Source of the DNA: Corynebacterium macginleyi
GTDB lineage: Bacteria; Actinomycetota; Actinomycetes; Mycobacteriales; Mycobacteriaceae
Direction of reading: 5' to 3'
Assembly (NCBI RefSeq): GCF_003688935.1
Contig: NZ_REGE01000014.1
Coordinates: 1-47,157, forward strand
DNA: 47,157 nucleotides
Made by a program: the position numbers and the translations under genes. Below the pieces are notes generated by a model. That model was not told the origin of the DNA and made no database searches. It saw only the letters and a list, made by a program, of their open reading frames with translations. Each line of letters opens with the position of its first letter. The first letter of the stretch is position 1. Positions 34,645 through 44,397 of the stretch are shown here, piece by piece.

Positions 34645-35879
34645 GACTGTGCCGCATAATCCTCCGGCAGCCACTCTCGGTCGCGGCTCCAGCTGTGGCT
34701 AAAAATCCACTGCTTGTCTATGCCCTTTTTCTCCAGACCCCTCCTCGCTTCCGCCACCTCCTCGGCGCTGCCGAAGAGAGCAAAATAGGTGGGCGTGCCT
34801 GTGGATAACTCAACCTCGTTGACTACTACATCGGTCGGGTCAGGGGAGAGGGTATGGATGGCGGCATCGGCAAGCGGCTGTGCCCCTAGCAGCCATGGGT
34901 CGTTTTCTTGCCGGATGATGCGGCGCAGGCTGAGATCGGGGTAGAAGGCTTGCAGGTTCTGTTGGAAGTGCGTGTCATAGTGCGCGCCGGGGCTATCGGC
35001 AACGGCAAAAATCTGCAGGGACAGATCTTTTGCAAGACCCTCCTCGCCAGCATCTACTGCCTGGCGGGCCGCCAGCGTCAAACACCGTGCCGCCGCCCAG
35101 CCCGTGCCATAGGCCACGATGACCAATGTGCCGCCTCGCAGCTCGCGCAGGTCTTGCCAGATGGACCCGGTGGGCCGACCCAAAGTCCACCAATCGCCCG
35201 GCTTGGTATGTGCAAGCGACCGTGAAGCCTCGCCTACCGCGGCGATGTGGAAGACCAACTGGCCGGTGGCATCGCTCGGCTGGGCGGGGGTGAGCATGCG
35301 CCATTGCCCGGGAAGGTACTGGGTGGTGACGGGGAAATACTGTCCCGGTTCAAACGCGGCGGGCATTCCCGCCTCAACGCGAATGACTGCGGTATCGCGA
35401 GTCGGACGATCCACCGCAACGACGTGACCCGAATACGCCGGTGCCTCCCCAGCCAGGTCGGCCTCGCGCGCCGCGGCGGCCATGTCCTCGCACACCTGGT
35501 GGATGACGGCGCAGGCAAAGTCGTATTGGTACCTCGTAAGCGACAAAGCCCGCAGGCTCGCAATGAGCGCTTCCTCGAACCGCTCATAGACCTCAGCCGG
35601 GAAGCCGTGTCTGCGGTGATCGCGGCCGAGCTGCATGATTTTTTCCCGCACGGCCGCAGGAACGGTGGCCCCAACCCTGGTCCCTGATCCGGCGCCGCTA
35701 GTGCTGGGTTCTGCGTGTTCAATGACCCACGCCAGTGCGTGCACCATGGACCGGTGGGTGTCCTGCATAGAGAGGGAGAAGACTTGCCGCGCCTCCGGCA
35801 CTGTGAGGAAAAACTGCTCATGCACCGCGTCGCGGTAGTCGTCTGCGTACTTCCGGAAGTGCTCGCCCAATTCCCACAT
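34641..35879 (-). CDS. Globin-ferredoxin-reductase fusion (flavohemoglobin-like)
   Basis: A 412-residue fusion. Residues 1-150 resemble a globin, with the proximal His88 in LGRDHRRHGF and a long Ser/Gly loop at 58-70. From about 158 an FAD-binding barrel follows (FEPGQYFPVTTQYLPGQWRM) and then an NAD-binding domain (VIVAYGTGWAAARCL). The flavin signature is altered (RMLTPA instead of RxYS), as in the type II flavohemoglobins of mycobacteria such as Rv0385. It may move electrons to or from haem; NO detoxification is possible but not shown. Starts 140 nt from the divergent symporter region. Confidence 0.75.
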   Translation of the reverse strand: MWELGEHFRKYADDYRDAVHEQFFLTVPEARQVFSLSMQDTHRSMVHALAWVIEHAEPSTSGAGSGTRVGATVPAAVREKIMQLGRDHRRHGFPAEVYERFEEALIASLRALSLTRYQYDFACAVIHQVCEDMAAAAREADLAGEAPAYSGHVVAVDRPTRDTAVIRVEAGMPAAFEPGQYFPVTTQYLPGQWRMLTPAQPSDATGQLVFHIAAVGEASRSLAHTKPGDWWTLGRPTGSIWQDLRELRGGTLVIVAYGTGWAAARCLTLAARQAVDAGEEGLAKDLSLQIFAVADSPGAHYDTHFQQNLQAFYPDLSLRRIIRQENDPWLLGAQPLADAAIHTLSPDPTDVVVNEVELSTGTPTYFALFGSAEEVAEARRGLEKKGIDKQWIFSHSWSRDREWLPEDYAAQS

Positions 35880-36200
35880 GCTTTTTCATCCTAGTGTGCT
35901 TGCCCGTCTCTACTGTGTACTTACGGCCTGTGCCTTTCCGTTGACGGGGAGCGTGGCCGACTCTATCCCTGCTGCATCATCGACCCAGTACCTTGATAGC
36001 CTCGCACGGCGCGCGGATTGCGCACGCCGCGGACCCGCGCCGATGATGGTGTTGAGGTAGCGTTTCACCCTCGGGTTGCATCGGGGGTGAAAAATCCATC
36101 GTATGTTGTGGCTCACTCCATGATGGGTAATGTACTTTTTATCTGCATGCTCTCTGCACGTGAGCGGCCTGCCATAACTACACAGCTAGAAAGGGTTCCC

Positions 36201-37577
36201 ATGGAAGATTTTTCCGCTTATACGCTCATGCTGGACGTGGGTTGGATTTCCTTACTCATGGTCATCGGCAATATTTTGCGCCACAACGTGAAGTTTATCT
36301 TCCAGGACTTATTGCTGCCCGCCCCCATTACCGCTGGCCTGCTCGGCCTGCTCGTTGGGCCTAACGTGCTGGGGTGGATCAACTTCTCCGATAACCTTGG
36401 TGACTACACCTCCATCCTCATTGCCGTGGTCTTTGCGTCTATGGCCTACTCCATGGAAGTCGGCGGCAACATGGGCAAGGGTTCGCGCAATATGTGGGGC
36501 TATTCCACCATGATGTTCACCGGCCAGTGGGGCCTTTTTATCGTGCTGGGCTTGCTCTTTTTCGCCCCGGTCTTTGATACCCCCAACTGGTTCGGCATGA
36601 TGCTGCCGGTGGGCTTTACCGGCGGCTTCGGCACAGCCGCCGCTGTGGGTGGGGCGCTGGAGGGCGTCGGTGCTGAGGCGGCAGCGTCTTTGGGCTTTAC
36701 CTCCGCGACCGTTGGCACGCTGGCTGCAATTATTGGTGGCGTTATGGCTGGTAACTGGGGCATCCGCAAGGGCAAGGTGTCCTATGTGCCTAAGGAGCTG
36801 CCGGAAGAAATTCGTCGCGGCTATATCAAGAACCTGGATGAGCGGCCTTCGCTTGGCCGCGCCACCACCAACCCTTCTTCCATTGAGCCGCTCGCGCTGC
36901 ACTTTGGTTTTATCGTCCTGACTGTCGTGACGGCTTACGGCGTCAATAAGGGCATTTCTGGCATGTGGGACAATGTGTCGATCCCGCTCTTTGCGATGTC
37001 CATGGTTATCGGCCTCATCTTCCGCGCCATTATGAATTTTGTTGGTGCCGAAGACTATCTGGATAAGGATTCTGTATCCTCCATCTCCGGTGCTGCTACC
37101 GACTATCTCATTGCCTTTGGCGTGGCTGCCATTGTGCCTGCCGCTATCGCTTCCTACTGGCAGGCGTTGCTTGTCCTATTCGTTCTGGGCACCATCTTCT
37201 GTACCTTCTTCCTGATGTGGTTCCCTGCCGAGTTCTTTGGCGAGCGCTGGATCGAGCGTGGCATCTTCGGCTGGGGCTGGGCGACGGCCACCGTGGCTAC
37301 CGGCATTGCCGTGCTCAAGATCGTTGACCCGAAGCTGAAATCCGGCACGCTATCTGAATACGGCATGGCGTATATCGGCTTCGGTCCGTTTGAGATTTCG
37401 TGGACTATCATCGCGCCAATGGCTGTGATGTACGGATTTACCGGTGCGTTCGGTGCTGTCTCGTTGGCCATTTCCATCGGCGTGTACCTGGCGTTTAAAT
37501 TTATGGGCTTGCTTCCGCCGCGCGGCACGATTTTCAAGGAGGGCATTGGCCACGTGGGCCAGAAACAAAAAACCTAG
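36201..37577 (+). CDS. GltS-like sodium/glutamate symporter family protein
   Basis: A 458-residue integral membrane protein with about 11-12 hydrophobic segments and an inverted-repeat architecture. Conserved stretches include LLLPAPITAGLLGLLVGPNV, GFTGGFGTAAAVGGALEGVG and FTSATVGTLAAIIGGVMAGN, which match the sodium:glutamate symporter group. The substrate is likely glutamate or a similar dicarboxylate, but distant members differ. I chose the ATG at 36201 because GAAAGGG lies 6 nt upstream; the frame is open another 61 codons, but that part is not membrane-like. The 320 nt upstream contains no other gene I can support. Confidence 0.8.
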   Translation: MEDFSAYTLMLDVGWISLLMVIGNILRHNVKFIFQDLLLPAPITAGLLGLLVGPNVLGWINFSDNLGDYTSILIAVVFASMAYSMEVGGNMGKGSRNMWGYSTMMFTGQWGLFIVLGLLFFAPVFDTPNWFGMMLPVGFTGGFGTAAAVGGALEGVGAEAAASLGFTSATVGTLAAIIGGVMAGNWGIRKGKVSYVPKELPEEIRRGYIKNLDERPSLGRATTNPSSIEPLALHFGFIVLTVVTAYGVNKGISGMWDNVSIPLFAMSMVIGLIFRAIMNFVGAEDYLDKDSVSSISGAATDYLIAFGVAAIVPAAIASYWQALLVLFVLGTIFCTFFLMWFPAEFFGERWIERGIFGWGWATATVATGIAVLKIVDPKLKSGTLSEYGMAYIGFGPFEISWTIIAPMAVMYGFTGAFGAVSLAISIGVYLAFKFMGLLPPRGTIFKEGIGHVGQKQKT

Positions 37578-37599
37578 CCTTCACCACTCCACTCTGCAC

Positions 37600-37641
37600 A
37601 AGCCGGGCTCCCACAACAAAGATTGGGGAGCCCGGCTTTGT
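37600..37641 (+). terminator. Terminator behind the symporter gene
   Basis: AAGCCGGGCTCCC and GGGAGCCCGGCTT form a perfect 13-bp stem with a 13-base loop, followed by TGTCG. It lies 23 nt behind the stop and separates the gene from clpB. Confidence 0.8.
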
Positions 37642-37758
37642 CGTGCACCTCAGTCCGCTCCGGCCGAATGTCAATGGGGGATTGTGCGGCATTGCGGCAA
37701 AGTGGTGCTAAGGCTCTACCTCCGGGAAGTTGAGCCGGGTATACTCAAAAAAACTTGG

Positions 37759-37794
37759 GTTGAGTGGAATAGGCTCAACTTTGAGGGCGTTATA
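37759..37794 (+). promoter_or_regulatory. SigH-type promoter of clpB with embedded HspR operator
   Basis: GTTGAGT-GGAATAG-GCTCAAC (37759-37779) is a perfect 7-bp HAIR-like dyad. Its spacer contains GGAATA (37766-37771), which with GTTATA at 37789-37794 and 17 bases between gives a SigH-type promoter. HspR bound here would cover the -35 box. Confidence 0.75.
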
Positions 37795-37846
37795 CCAAGT
37801 GAATCCTTAAAATGGATGAATAAATCTTAGAAGGAGAAACGTACAC

Positions 37847-40402
37847 ATGAGTTCTTTTAACCCCACCACTAAAACACAAGAGGCATTGCAGGAAGCTCTG
37901 CAAACCGCTTCCGCGAATGGCAACCCGGACATTAGGCCAGCGCACCTGCTGGCGGCCATTCTTGGGCAGGAAGGCGGCATTGCCGCGCCGGTACTCAAGG
38001 CTACCGGCGTAGATCCGGATACCGTGCTGAAAGAAGCGCGCGAGCTGGTTAATTCCTATCCCAGCGCCGAGGGCGCTAATATGTCCAACCCGCAATTCAA
38101 CCGGGATGGTCTCAATGTACTGACCAAGTCGCAGGAACTAGCGGGCGAGCTTGGGGATGAGTTCGTATCCACCGAAGTCCTCCTCGCTGCCATCGCCGGT
38201 TCAAAGACCGACGCTGCCGAATTGCTTACCGGACGCGGTGCCACCTACGACGCCATCAAGGGCGCTTTCCCGTCTGTGCGCGGAGCGGCCAAAGTGACCT
38301 CGGAGAACCCGGAGGACCAGTTCCAAGCCCTTGAAAAGTATGCCACCGACCTCACTGCACGGGCGCGGGAAGGCAAGATTGACCCGGTTATCGGACGTGA
38401 TCAGGAAATCCGCCGCGTTGTCCAGGTGCTGTCACGCAGAACGAAGAATAACCCGGTGCTCATTGGTGAGCCGGGCGTGGGCAAGACAGCTATCGTCGAG
38501 GGCCTAGCCCGCCGCATCGTGGCTGGTGATGTCCCTGAGTCCCTCAAGGGTAAGACGCTTATTAGCCTGGACCTTGGCTCCATGGTCGCTGGTGCGAAGT
38601 TTCGGGGCGAATTTGAAGAGCGCCTCAAGGCAGTCCTGGATGAAATCAAGCAGTCTGAGGGAGAAATCATCACCTTCATCGACGAGCTGCACACCATCGT
38701 CGGCGCCGGTGCTACCGGCGAAGGTTCCATGGACGCCGGCAACATGATTAAGCCCATGCTGGCTCGCGGCGAGCTGCGTCTCGTCGGTGCCACCACGCTG
38801 GATGAGTACCGCAAGTACATCGAAAAAGATGCCGCTCTTGAGCGCCGTTTCCAGCAGGTCTATGCGGCAGAGCCATCCGTGGAAGACACCATCGGTATTT
38901 TGCGTGGGCTCAAGGAGCGCTACGAGGTGCACCACGGCGTGCGCATCATGGACTCCGCTTTGGTAGCGGCAGCGGAGCTATCGAATCGCTACATTACCAA
39001 CCGCTTTCTGCCGGATAAGGCCATCGACCTCGTCGATGAGGCTGGATCCCGCCTGCGCATGGAAATCGACTCCTCGCCGCAGGAAATCGATGAGCTCGAG
39101 CGCATCGTTCGCCGCATGGAGATTGAAGAGCTCGCGCTGAAGAAGGAATCCGATGCCGCCTCCAAAGATCGCCTGACCGTCTTGCAGGGCGAGCTTGCGG
39201 ATCAGCGCGAAAAGCTGGGTGAGCTCAAGGCGCGCTGGGCCAATGAGAAGAAGTCCATCGATGACGTGCAGGATATTAAGGAGGAGCTGGATGATCTCCG
39301 CCGCCAAGCAGAAATTGCCGAGCGTGATGGTGATCTCGCCCTAGCCTCTGAGATCAACTACGGCAAGATCCCGCCGCTGGAAAAGGAACTGGTTGCAGCC
39401 GAAGAAAAGGCCGCCGCCCAGCGCAATACCATGCTGGATGAGGAGGTCAGTCCGGATACCATCGCTGAGGTTGTCTCCGCGTGGACTGGCATTCCCGCCG
39501 GCAAGATGCTGCAGGGCGAGACCGAGAAGCTGCTGCACATGGAATCGGTATTGGGCAAGCGGGTCGTTGGCCAACATGAGGCCGTGACCGCCGTCTCCGA
39601 TGCCGTGCGTCGCTCCCGCGCGGGCGTGGCTGACCCCAACCGCCCGACCGGCTCCTTCCTCTTCCTGGGCCCCACCGGCGTGGGTAAGACGGAGTTGGCC
39701 AAGGCACTGGCGGACTTCCTCTTTGATGATGAATCCGCCATGGTGCGCATCGATATGTCCGAGTACGGCGAGAAGCACTCCGTCTCCCGGCTCGTCGGTG
39801 CCCCTCCGGGATATGTGGGTCACGAAGCCGGTGGCCAGCTCACCGAGGCTGTGCGGCGTCGGCCTTATACGCTCGTGCTTTTTGATGAAGTGGAAAAGGC
39901 CCACCCGGATGTCTTCGACGTGCTCCTCCAGGTCTTGGACGAGGGGCGGCTGACTGATGGCCAGGGTCGCACCGTCGATTTCCGCAATACCGTCATCATC
40001 TTGACCTCCAACCTGGGGGCCGGCGGCACGAAGGAAGAGACCATGGAGGCGGTGAAGAGGGCCTTTAAGCCCGAGTTCATCAACCGTCTTGATGATGTGG
40101 TGATGTTCGAGTCGTTATCGGAGGAGCTGCTGCGTGGCATCGTGGACATCCAGCTGCGCGGGCTTTCCGAGCGTCTAGAGGCTCGCCGTTTAACTCTGCA
40201 GGTATCCGATTCTGCCAAGTCTTGGTTGGCCGATCGTGGCTACGACCCTGCTTATGGCGCCCGCCCGCTGCGCCGGACCATCCAGCAGGCCATCGGTGAC
40301 AAGCTGGCGAAAAAGCTTTTGGCCGGTGATATTGTCGATGGTGATACCGTCCACGTCGACGTCGCCGATGGCGGTGCGGAGCTGGATATCTCTGCTCGCT
40401 AA
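37847..40402 (+). CDS. clpB: ATP-dependent disaggregase ClpB
   Basis: Hexameric AAA+ machine that pulls proteins out of aggregates together with DnaK. The 851-residue protein has the Clp N-domain repeats (1-145), first Walker A GEPGVGKT (about 206), Walker [10 protein letters not shown], the coiled-coil M-domain (about 410-520), and second Walker A GPTGVGKT (about 606) with [14 protein letters not shown]. It lacks the LGF loop of ClpA/ClpC for protease binding. AAGGAGA lies 11 nt before the ATG. Heat control by SigH and HspR is indicated by the promoter at 37759-37794. Confidence 0.97.
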   Translation: MSSFNPTTKTQEALQEALQTASANGNPDIRPAHLLAAILGQEGGIAAPVLKATGVDPDTVLKEARELVNSYPSAEGANMSNPQFNRDGLNVLTKSQELAGELGDEFVSTEVLLAAIAGSKTDAAELLTGRGATYDAIKGAFPSVRGAAKVTSENPEDQFQALEKYATDLTARAREGKIDPVIGRDQEIRRVVQVLSRRTKNNPVLIGEPGVGKTAIVEGLARRIVAGDVPESLKGKTLISLDLGSMVAGAKFRGEFEERLKAVLDEIKQSEGEIITFIDELHTIVGAGATGEGSMDAGNMIKPMLARGELRLVGATTLDEYRKYIEKDAALERRFQQVYAAEPSVEDTIGILRGLKERYEVHHGVRIMDSALVAAAELSNRYITNRFLPDKAIDLVDEAGSRLRMEIDSSPQEIDELERIVRRMEIEELALKKESDAASKDRLTVLQGELADQREKLGELKARWANEKKSIDDVQDIKEELDDLRRQAEIAERDGDLALASEINYGKIPPLEKELVAAEEKAAAQRNTMLDEEVSPDTIAEVVSAWTGIPAGKMLQGETEKLLHMESVLGKRVVGQHEAVTAVSDAVRRSRAGVADPNRPTGSFLFLGPTGVGKTELAKALADFLFDDESAMVRIDMSEYGEKHSVSRLVGAPPGYVGHEAGGQLTEAVRRRPYTLVLFDEVEKAHPDVFDVLLQVLDEGRLTDGQGRTVDFRNTVIILTSNLGAGGTKEETMEAVKRAFKPEFINRLDDVVMFESLSEELLRGIVDIQLRGLSERLEARRLTLQVSDSAKSWLADRGYDPAYGARPLRRTIQQAIGDKLAKKLLAGDIVDGDTVHVDVADGGAELDISAR

Positions 40403-40446
40403 TTTACCGGGCGAAAAATAATGCTCATGCCTTTAGACTGGAAGGC

Positions 40447-41304
40447 ATGAGCATTTTAGTTTCCCCGCAGGAACTCAAAGAATCCATCTACCACGGCGAT
40501 CGTTTCACCCTCCTGGGCACCCACTGGCAGCCCAAAACGGGTCAGAGCTTCATCGATTTTGCTTCCCAGCACATTCCCACCGCGCTTTTTGGTGATGCCG
40601 GCGCGGCCTTTGTTGGCCTTCCCGGTTCGCGTAATGGGCGCAACCCGCTACCTGATGAAGACAAGCTGCAGGCCTGGATCCGTTCTTGGGGTATAGAGGA
40701 AAACCGCCCAGTGGTGATCTATGACGAGGGCCGCGGGCTTTTTGCTGGCCGCGCGTGGTGGACGCTGCGGTGGGCAGGCCTGACGGACGTGCGTATCCTC
40801 GATGGCGGTCTGGAAAATTGGCTTGGGCACGGTTTTCAAACCCTCACGGGCCCAGGCACTATCGCGGTTGGCTCGAAGTTTGAGGTCACTGTCGGCCAGA
40901 TGCCTACCGCCACGATCGATGACGTCCGCGCGCATGATGGTGTGCTCATCGATACGCGTTCAAGCAACCGCTTTGCCGGCCGCCGCGAGAACCTAGATTT
41001 GAAGGCGGGCCACATCCCCGGTGCGGTCAACATTCCTGAGCTCCTCTTCCACAACGATGGGGTGCGCACCTTGAAGTCCCCCGATGAAATCCGTGCCGTG
41101 TTGACCGCTGCCGGATTGACCCGGGAAAACACCCAGGATGCAATTATCTATTCCGGTTCGGGTAATCACTCTGCGCTGGCAATCGCCGCGATGGAAAATG
41201 CCGGATTCACCGGCCTGCGCCACTATGTTGGTGGTTGGTCGCAGTGGTCAGCAGACCCGGCCAACCCGGTGGAACGCGGGGACAGGACCACGATTAGCGA
41301 ATAA
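40447..41304 (+). CDS. Rhodanese-type sulfurtransferase lacking active-site Cys
   Basis: A 285-residue two-domain rhodanese (thiosulfate / mercaptopyruvate sulfurtransferase type). The N-terminal domain has GRGLFAGRAWWTLRWAG and ILDGGLENW; the C-terminal domain has DTRSSNRFAGRRE, AGHIPGAVNIP and the closing VGGWSQWSADPANPV. The active-site loop, normally CGSGVTA, reads Tyr-Ser236-Gly-Ser-Gly-Asn-His-Ser: the persulfide-carrying Cys is Ser (TCC). Unless another Cys takes over, it should not transfer sulfur. Position between clpB and the pyrE region is as I remember from C. glutamicum. Confidence 0.82.
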   Translation: MSILVSPQELKESIYHGDRFTLLGTHWQPKTGQSFIDFASQHIPTALFGDAGAAFVGLPGSRNGRNPLPDEDKLQAWIRSWGIEENRPVVIYDEGRGLFAGRAWWTLRWAGLTDVRILDGGLENWLGHGFQTLTGPGTIAVGSKFEVTVGQMPTATIDDVRAHDGVLIDTRSSNRFAGRRENLDLKAGHIPGAVNIPELLFHNDGVRTLKSPDEIRAVLTAAGLTRENTQDAIIYSGSGNHSALAIAAMENAGFTGLRHYVGGWSQWSADPANPVERGDRTTISE

Positions 41305-41331
41305 TCGCTCATAATCGCTCCGACTCTGACT

Positions 41332-41366
41332 GGTACCGGCACCGTGGGGTGCCGGTACCTATTATT
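41332..41366 (+). terminator. Terminator behind the rhodanese gene
   Basis: GGTACCGGCACC and GGTGCCGGTACC form a perfect 12-bp stem with loop GTGG, followed by TATTATTAT. A 10-bp tandem repeat (ATAATCGCTC twice) lies at 41301-41320 just upstream. Confidence 0.75.
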
Positions 41367-41377
41367 ATCGGGACATT

Positions 41378-42997
41378 ATGGCTTCTTTACTCCTGATTTT
41401 TGCGCTTGTACTCGGCATCGCCGGTGGCTTTTTGCTGTATTATGACCGCACGCAGCGCGCCTCCGCTGCCCGGCGAGACACCGCATCCCAGCAGGACACC
41501 ACCTCCCAGTACGGTCCGGATACCCAGCGGCAAGACTCCGGCGTGGGCGAATCCGATAGTTCGCTGCCAGAACAATCTCCGGGCGGGACGACCCCACGAA
41601 TCCGGGAAGATGGGGGCAACCGGGAAGAGCGGGCCGCGCCTTCGCACGCAGGTACCGAAGCGGGTGCAGGTCTTGAAGGTCAAGCCGGTGCTGACGGTGG
41701 AGACCGTGCTGAAGGCCACTCTGGTTTTGCGGTGAAGTACTCGCCGTCTCCCGATATTGAATCCGATTCTTCCTCCGCTAACTCTTCAGACGAACATCAT
41801 CGCACTGCAAGCGATTCAGAGCGGAGCGGCGGCGATGGAGCCAACGCTGATAGAGCCCATACCGAGGCTGTAGCCGACCACACTCGCGCTAGCGAGTCCC
41901 AGGCTCCTTCGGGCACGGACGTTGAGAAAAACACCGCCGCCACGACCGGGGAAGCTGGCCAGGATTGTGCTCCGCACTTAGATACAGACACGAAATCTAA
42001 GCCGGTAGGCAGACCGCGGCCGCTAATTCCGGGTGCGCTTCGTCGGGAGCGCAAGCACTGGGCCGAAACCCGGGGCTTTGAGTATATGAAGTCGGATCAC
42101 TATCTGGTCGATGAATGGACACGGGGCGTCGCCTCCTCCGGCGCCGCACCGAAAAATATCGTTGCCGGCAATGCATACGGCCATGAAATGCTGCTGATGG
42201 ATATCGACGGTGTCAATGTGATGGCAATGCGTACGGGGGCTGCATCAGATGTGGTCATGGATTTTCAGCGCTGTGACAGCCAGAAATCCGCGATGTCCGA
42301 GGACCTGTTATTGGCCATGCGCATCGAGGGATTCGATGTTTATTCCTCCGATCGCGGCGTGACGGAACGGATGGTCGATGATCGCGTGCGTATCGCGCTG
42401 CAGCGCATGCCAGAGGTGGTCTCGGCGCTGTGGTTAGAGACCGAGTGGGTGTTGGCACAAACCACCAAGCATTCGCGCACTGCGGATTGGGAGGCCATGC
42501 TCCCGCCCCTGGCGTTGCTAGCTGATTCCTCCCGGGTCCTTCCACCCCGTTCTTCCTCTCTACGCGGCCTTGACCTGGAGGACCTGGATCCAGCCAGGGA
42601 CATTCCCGCCGCGCCGATGATCGAAGCGCTGGGGGGAACAGGGCCGGTGGGGGAGCCGGAATTTTCCCGGCCGGTTATTCAGCGGCCGGAAGAACCACTG
42701 GACATGCCGTCGCGCACGTACTCGCAGACCCGCGGCATGGTTGAGCACACGGCGATTGGGGCGGACGAGGTCGGTGCTATTGCTGATGGCAATGAGCGCC
42801 CCACCCCCGATTCAGGCACCGCCCGCCTGCCGCGACGGCAATTAGGTGAGGCTTCTATCTTTGGCAATGCTTCTGATAAATCTCACGGTAGCTTATCTGA
42901 CGGCGGCCTCGATGCTGCCTCCCCGGACGATACTGGCCAGATCGCTGCACGGGGTAAAGACCGCCGGGATGACTCGGGGTCACAGGAGGGGGAGTAG
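41378..42997 (+). CDS. Membrane-anchored hypothetical protein with disordered linker
   Basis: A 539-residue protein beginning with one membrane helix (MASLLLIFALVLGIAGGFLL). A roughly 190-residue disordered Ser/Asp/Gly/Thr-rich linker follows, then a folded region at about 205-400 (WAETRGFEYMKSDHYLVDEW, GNAYGHEMLLMDIDGVNVMA, VVMDFQRC) and a second disordered tail. The folded part looks like a conserved domain with the character of a type I anchored or cytoplasm-facing protein; I do not recognise a function. Located in front of pyrE, 87 nt apart. Confidence 0.7.
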   Translation: MASLLLIFALVLGIAGGFLLYYDRTQRASAARRDTASQQDTTSQYGPDTQRQDSGVGESDSSLPEQSPGGTTPRIREDGGNREERAAPSHAGTEAGAGLEGQAGADGGDRAEGHSGFAVKYSPSPDIESDSSSANSSDEHHRTASDSERSGGDGANADRAHTEAVADHTRASESQAPSGTDVEKNTAATTGEAGQDCAPHLDTDTKSKPVGRPRPLIPGALRRERKHWAETRGFEYMKSDHYLVDEWTRGVASSGAAPKNIVAGNAYGHEMLLMDIDGVNVMAMRTGAASDVVMDFQRCDSQKSAMSEDLLLAMRIEGFDVYSSDRGVTERMVDDRVRIALQRMPEVVSALWLETEWVLAQTTKHSRTADWEAMLPPLALLADSSRVLPPRSSSLRGLDLEDLDPARDIPAAPMIEALGGTGPVGEPEFSRPVIQRPEEPLDMPSRTYSQTRGMVEHTAIGADEVGAIADGNERPTPDSGTARLPRRQLGEASIFGNASDKSHGSLSDGGLDAASPDDTGQIAARGKDRRDDSGSQEGE

Positions 42998-43084
42998 CCT
43001 AGAATGGTGCGTTGGCCCATATAGCCAGGGCTTTCCTCATAGGCCGAAGACTCTACAGAAGTACCCGATAGAAGGAGCAATGCG

Positions 43085-43639
43085 ATGACTGAAGTGCACC
43101 TGCAAGAAGACAAGAAGAAGCGTCTTGCGGAATTGGTCAAAGAGCTTGCCGTTGTGCACGGTAAAGTGACTTTGTCCTCGGGCGCAGAGGCCGATTACTA
43201 CGTGGATTTGCGCCGTGCGACTTTGCAGCACGAAGCTTCCCGCCTCATTGGCTCTTTGCTTCGCGAGCTTACCGCCGATTGGGATTATGCGGCCGTGGGA
43301 GGACTCACCCTTGGTGCCGATCCGGTAGCGACCTCTATCATGCATGCTAATGGCCGTGATATTGACGCCTTCGTCGTACGCAAAGAATCCAAAAGGCACG
43401 GCATGCAGCGTCGCATAGAGGGAGCAGATGTAAGCGGTAAGAAGGTGCTGGTGGTTGAAGACACCACCACGACGGGCAACTCGCCGCTCACGGCTGTCGC
43501 CGCGCTGCGGGAAGCCGGAGCAGAGGTAGTTGGCGTGGCTACTGTCGTTGACCGCGCGACCGGCGCCGAGGATGTTATCTCCGCCGAGGGCCTGGAGTAC
43601 CGTTTCCTGCTTGGCTTGGATGATCTCGGACTCGCGTAA
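43085..43639 (+). CDS. pyrE: Orotate phosphoribosyltransferase
   Basis: Makes orotidine monophosphate from orotate and PRPP in pyrimidine synthesis. The 184-residue protein has the PRPP-binding motif VLVVEDTTTTGNSPL (about 122-136), the flexible loop KESKRHGMQRRIEG, and GGLTLGADPVA. Length fits the short actinobacterial PyrE. GAAGGAGCA precedes the start at 6 nt. The methyltransferase gene begins 5 nt after the stop. Confidence 0.94.
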   Translation: MTEVHLQEDKKKRLAELVKELAVVHGKVTLSSGAEADYYVDLRRATLQHEASRLIGSLLRELTADWDYAAVGGLTLGADPVATSIMHANGRDIDAFVVRKESKRHGMQRRIEGADVSGKKVLVVEDTTTTGNSPLTAVAALREAGAEVVGVATVVDRATGAEDVISAEGLEYRFLLGLDDLGLA

Positions 43640-43643
43640 CGAG

Positions 43644-44345
43644 ATGGACCAGGCACACCAGGCGGAGCCAGCCGCGCAGCACGAAGAGCCCGCGGTGGCG
43701 AAGGGGCCGACCGAATGGAATGAGGGCCGCCACGGGGTGGGGCCCTGGAAAGGGCCCTGGCCGCAGGGACCAGAGGCGGAAAAATACGATCCGGAGCTCC
43801 TGCGGGAGGGTGACCGGCGCAATGTCGTCGACGCGTATCGGTATTGGCGGAGGGAGGCGATTAAGGGGGACATCGATAAGCGTCGGCATAGCCTGCATAT
43901 TGCCATCGAGAACTTTGAAAATGACGCCAATATCGGCACCGTCGTGCGCACCGCCAACGCCTTCGCCGTCGATACCGTCCACATTGTTGGGCGGCGCCGG
44001 TGGAATCGTCGCGGCGCCATGGTGACAGATAGGTATCAGCATCTGCGGCATCATGAGAGCGTCAATAAACTCATTGCCTGGGCGGCCGAGGAAAACCTGA
44101 CCGTCGTAGCTATTGATAACACCCCCGGGTGCGTGCCCCTCGAAACCGCCGAACTACCGGAACGCAGTCTGCTGCTCTTCGGGCAAGAAGGCCCCGGCGT
44201 AAGCGCCGCCGCGCAAGACGCTGCCTTAATGACCTGCTCCATAGCGCAATTTGGCTCCACGCGCTCCATCAACGCCGGCGTGGCCGCGGGTATAGCCATG
44301 CATACGTGGATCCGGCAGCACGCCGATCTGAACAATTCCTGGTAA
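43644..44345 (+). CDS. SpoU/TrmH-family RNA methyltransferase
   Basis: A 233-residue SPOUT-class 2'-O-methyltransferase of tRNA or rRNA. Motif 1 is in IENFENDANIGTVVRTANAF, motif 2 in LLLFGQEGPGVS and motif 3 in QFGSTRSINAGVAAGIAM, which form the knotted SAM site. The first 55 residues are a Pro/Gly/Glu-rich extension before the domain. It starts 5 nt after pyrE and is probably co-translated. The exact target nucleotide cannot be told. Confidence 0.88.
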   Translation: MDQAHQAEPAAQHEEPAVAKGPTEWNEGRHGVGPWKGPWPQGPEAEKYDPELLREGDRRNVVDAYRYWRREAIKGDIDKRRHSLHIAIENFENDANIGTVVRTANAFAVDTVHIVGRRRWNRRGAMVTDRYQHLRHHESVNKLIAWAAEENLTVVAIDNTPGCVPLETAELPERSLLLFGQEGPGVSAAAQDAALMTCSIAQFGSTRSINAGVAAGIAMHTWIRQHADLNNSW

Positions 44346-44397
44346 GAGAGCGCTACACTACACTTAATAAACCTTGCTACAGGAGTGATAAAGAAAA

